Positions 62,955-64,000 of a stretch of 64,000 nt of DNA are shown one piece after another; position 1 is the first letter of the stretch, and each line of letters opens with the position of its first letter. Source of the DNA: Clostridium tunisiense TJ (GTDB lineage: Bacteria; Bacillota; Clostridia; Clostridiales; Clostridiaceae); assembly GCF_000300195.1 (NCBI RefSeq), contig NZ_AMQH01000010.1, positions 1 to 64,000 of the forward strand, in the 5' to 3' direction. A program made the translations under genes and the position numbers. The notes under the pieces are model-generated. The model was not told the DNA's origin and searched no databases. It worked only from the letters and a program-made list of their open reading frames with translations.

Positions 62955-63383
62955 TATTATCACCCCATAATTATATTAACAAAATTCACTTACTTTAGTC
63001 AATGAAAACACGAATATTTATATTTAATACAATTAAATAATTCGTGAAAAAAATCCTGTTATTATCTAAATTTTTTACTTACTTCCGTAGATTTATGCTA
63101 AATTTGTAAACAATTCAAAAGGTGATTTCTTATATATGAATTATTAACAATAAACTTCTTATAAATTACCTATAGTTCTTTATAGAGAAACCACTTCAAC
63201 ATTTAATTTATCTCTGCCAAGCAGTGTTTTCTCGAAGAGAGATATGCAAGCTCAATTAATTTAATTACTTAACTTATACATGAGTCCTACCCTGGTTCCC
63301 TTAAGGGGTTATGAAGATGAATAAGTTGAAATTCTATCATGGAACCCTATACTTATAAATAACTTTAGTCTATCAAATCAGAA
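62955..63383. other. intergenic region, no gene seen
   Basis: A+T-rich spacer. It includes the promoter region of the minus-strand oxidoreductase. I see no ORF, RNA gene or repeat. Confidence 0.4.
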
Positions 63384-63425
63384 AACACCGTTTAAACTGT
63401 CTTTAAAAGCAATTTAAACGGTGTT
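63384..63425 (-). terminator. terminator of the YhaM-like gene
   Basis: AACACCGTTTAAA (63384-63396) pairs with TTTAAACGGTGTT (63413-63425) directly after the stop codon. GTTTTC follows on the minus strand. Confidence 0.82.
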
Positions 63426-63427
63426 CT

Positions 63428-64000
63428 TTATTTAACCTTAGACTTATATAAAGTTATGTTTTCTAAGCTATAAATTTTCTCTGAAAAATCTCCTTCATTT
63501 ACATCATGTAATGCTTTTTGCATATCATACATTCTAGCATCTAATATGTCTAAATAATGAAGCATTTCAGCTTCTGGAATCATAGGCTTTTTAGGACTTC
63601 CATACTCAGGTTCGTAATGGTGAGATAGAATCATATGTTGAAGTAACATTACAACTTCAGTATCTGCCTCTAACTCTTTACCAGCTCTATCTATCAGGTT
63701 AATTCCAAGAATTATATGCCCTAAAAGCTGCCCTTCTGTAGTATATTGAGAAACTATACCTAATTCACTAGAGTCCATTTCATAAATTTTTGCAATGTCG
63801 TGTAAAATAATTCCAGCATATAAAAGATCCTTATTTAAGTGACTATAAATTTCTAAAAGCTTTTCTCCTGCTTTTAGCATAGTAGTTGTATGATATAAAA
63901 GACCTCCCCTTATTGCATGGTGGTTGGATTTTGCTGCAGGATAGTGCATCATCTTATTACTACATTGTAAAATTATATTTTCTACAATGCCTCTTATATC
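63428..64000 (-). CDS. YhaM-type 3'-5' exoribonuclease, C-terminal HD part (cut by window end)
   Basis: The reading frame runs without a stop to the window edge (at least 190 residues), so the 5' part is missing. The HD phosphohydrolase domain is clear: 'NHHAIRGGLLYHTTTMLKAGEKLLEIY', 'LLYAGIILHDIAKIYEM' (HD pair), 'GHIILGINLIDRAG' and 'LSHHYEPEYGSPKKPMIPEAEMLHYLDILDARMYDM'. This is the pattern of YhaM/CBF1-like exoribonucleases, which have an OB-fold domain ahead of the HD domain. The first in-window Met is internal. Confidence 0.88.
   Translation of the reverse strand, partial: DIRGIVENIILQCSNKMMHYPAAKSNHHAIRGGLLYHTTTMLKAGEKLLEIYSHLNKDLLYAGIILHDIAKIYEMDSSELGIVSQYTTEGQLLGHIILGINLIDRAGKELEADTEVVMLLQHMILSHHYEPEYGSPKKPMIPEAEMLHYLDILDARMYDMQKALHDVNEGDFSEKIYSLENITLYKSKVK

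Noticed and set aside
1..64000. CRISPR array
   Set aside because: No regularly spaced short direct repeats and no cas genes; the only regular repeat is the tRNA array.

Overview
The window looks like a chromosomal segment of a low-GC, anaerobic endospore-forming Firmicute close to Clostridium. This rests on strongly A+T-rich intergenic DNA, strong AGGAGG-type ribosome binding sites, a T-box before serS, a clostridial fab/acc order with FabK as the enoyl reductase, and tRNA genes with encoded CCA ends. No rRNA, CRISPR array, transposase or recombinase gene was seen.

Layout. 0-6.2 kb: a small Gln/Asn-rich protein, a P1-family peptidase, an L,D-transpeptidase, and serS with its T-box. 6.5-8.7 kb: a divergent pair made of a MerR-HTH/coiled-coil protein and a TubZ-like tubulin/FtsZ GTPase, resembling a phage or plasmid partition cassette stranded between two aminoacyl-tRNA synthetase genes. 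8.7-10.5 kb: hisS, preceded by what reads as a ribosome-mediated attenuator with a His-His-His leader peptide. 10.5-19.9 kb: an accessory region ending exactly at the 3' end of rlmH. It is punctuated by direct repeats that re-encode the last codons of RlmH (GEPYHK-stop, differing from rlmH mainly at silent positions). I read this as a tandem array of elements inserted at the rlmH 3' end, the site used by staphylococcal SCC elements. Cargo: a HerA ATPase plus a DUF4297-like nuclease (anti-phage type pair), a large NucS/DUF91-like nuclease-fold protein, a SEC-C methionine aminopeptidase with an XRE regulator, and a Crp/Fnr regulator with a shortened YdcZ protein and a YjjG-type nucleotidase. 19.9-24 kb: rlmH, a SEC-C protein, a GerMN lipoprotein-like protein, walJ and murA.

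24.4-33.3 kb: a tandem pair of 2H phosphoesterase-like proteins (one lacking both catalytic motifs), a dimeric dUTPase, YdcZ, a LysR regulator, a subtilisin-like protease whose ribosome binding site lies in an inverted repeat, cinA, and an M16C metalloprotease. 33.5-39 kb: a 1812-residue signalling protein (pseudokinase, AAA, TPR, GAF, GGDEF, GAF). 39-42 kb: a second map, an amidase-like protein, and a DegV/FakB-like fatty-acid-binding protein.

42-52.3 kb: the type II fatty acid synthesis operon, transcribed leftwards as fabT-fabH-acpP-fabK-fabD-fabG-fabF-accB-fabZ-accC-accD-accA. It starts at a promoter overlapped by two FabT-type palindromes and ends at a strong terminator. 52.5-56.7 kb: an unknown clostridial protein, an M23 peptidase, and a dnaD-like/dnaC-like replication pair. 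56.8-57.9 kb: twelve tRNA genes in three tandem copies of Glu-Val-Asp-Thr. 58-64 kb: two FAD oxidoreductases, a DUF1858 protein, purA, and the 3' part of a YhaM-type HD exoribonuclease that runs off the window.
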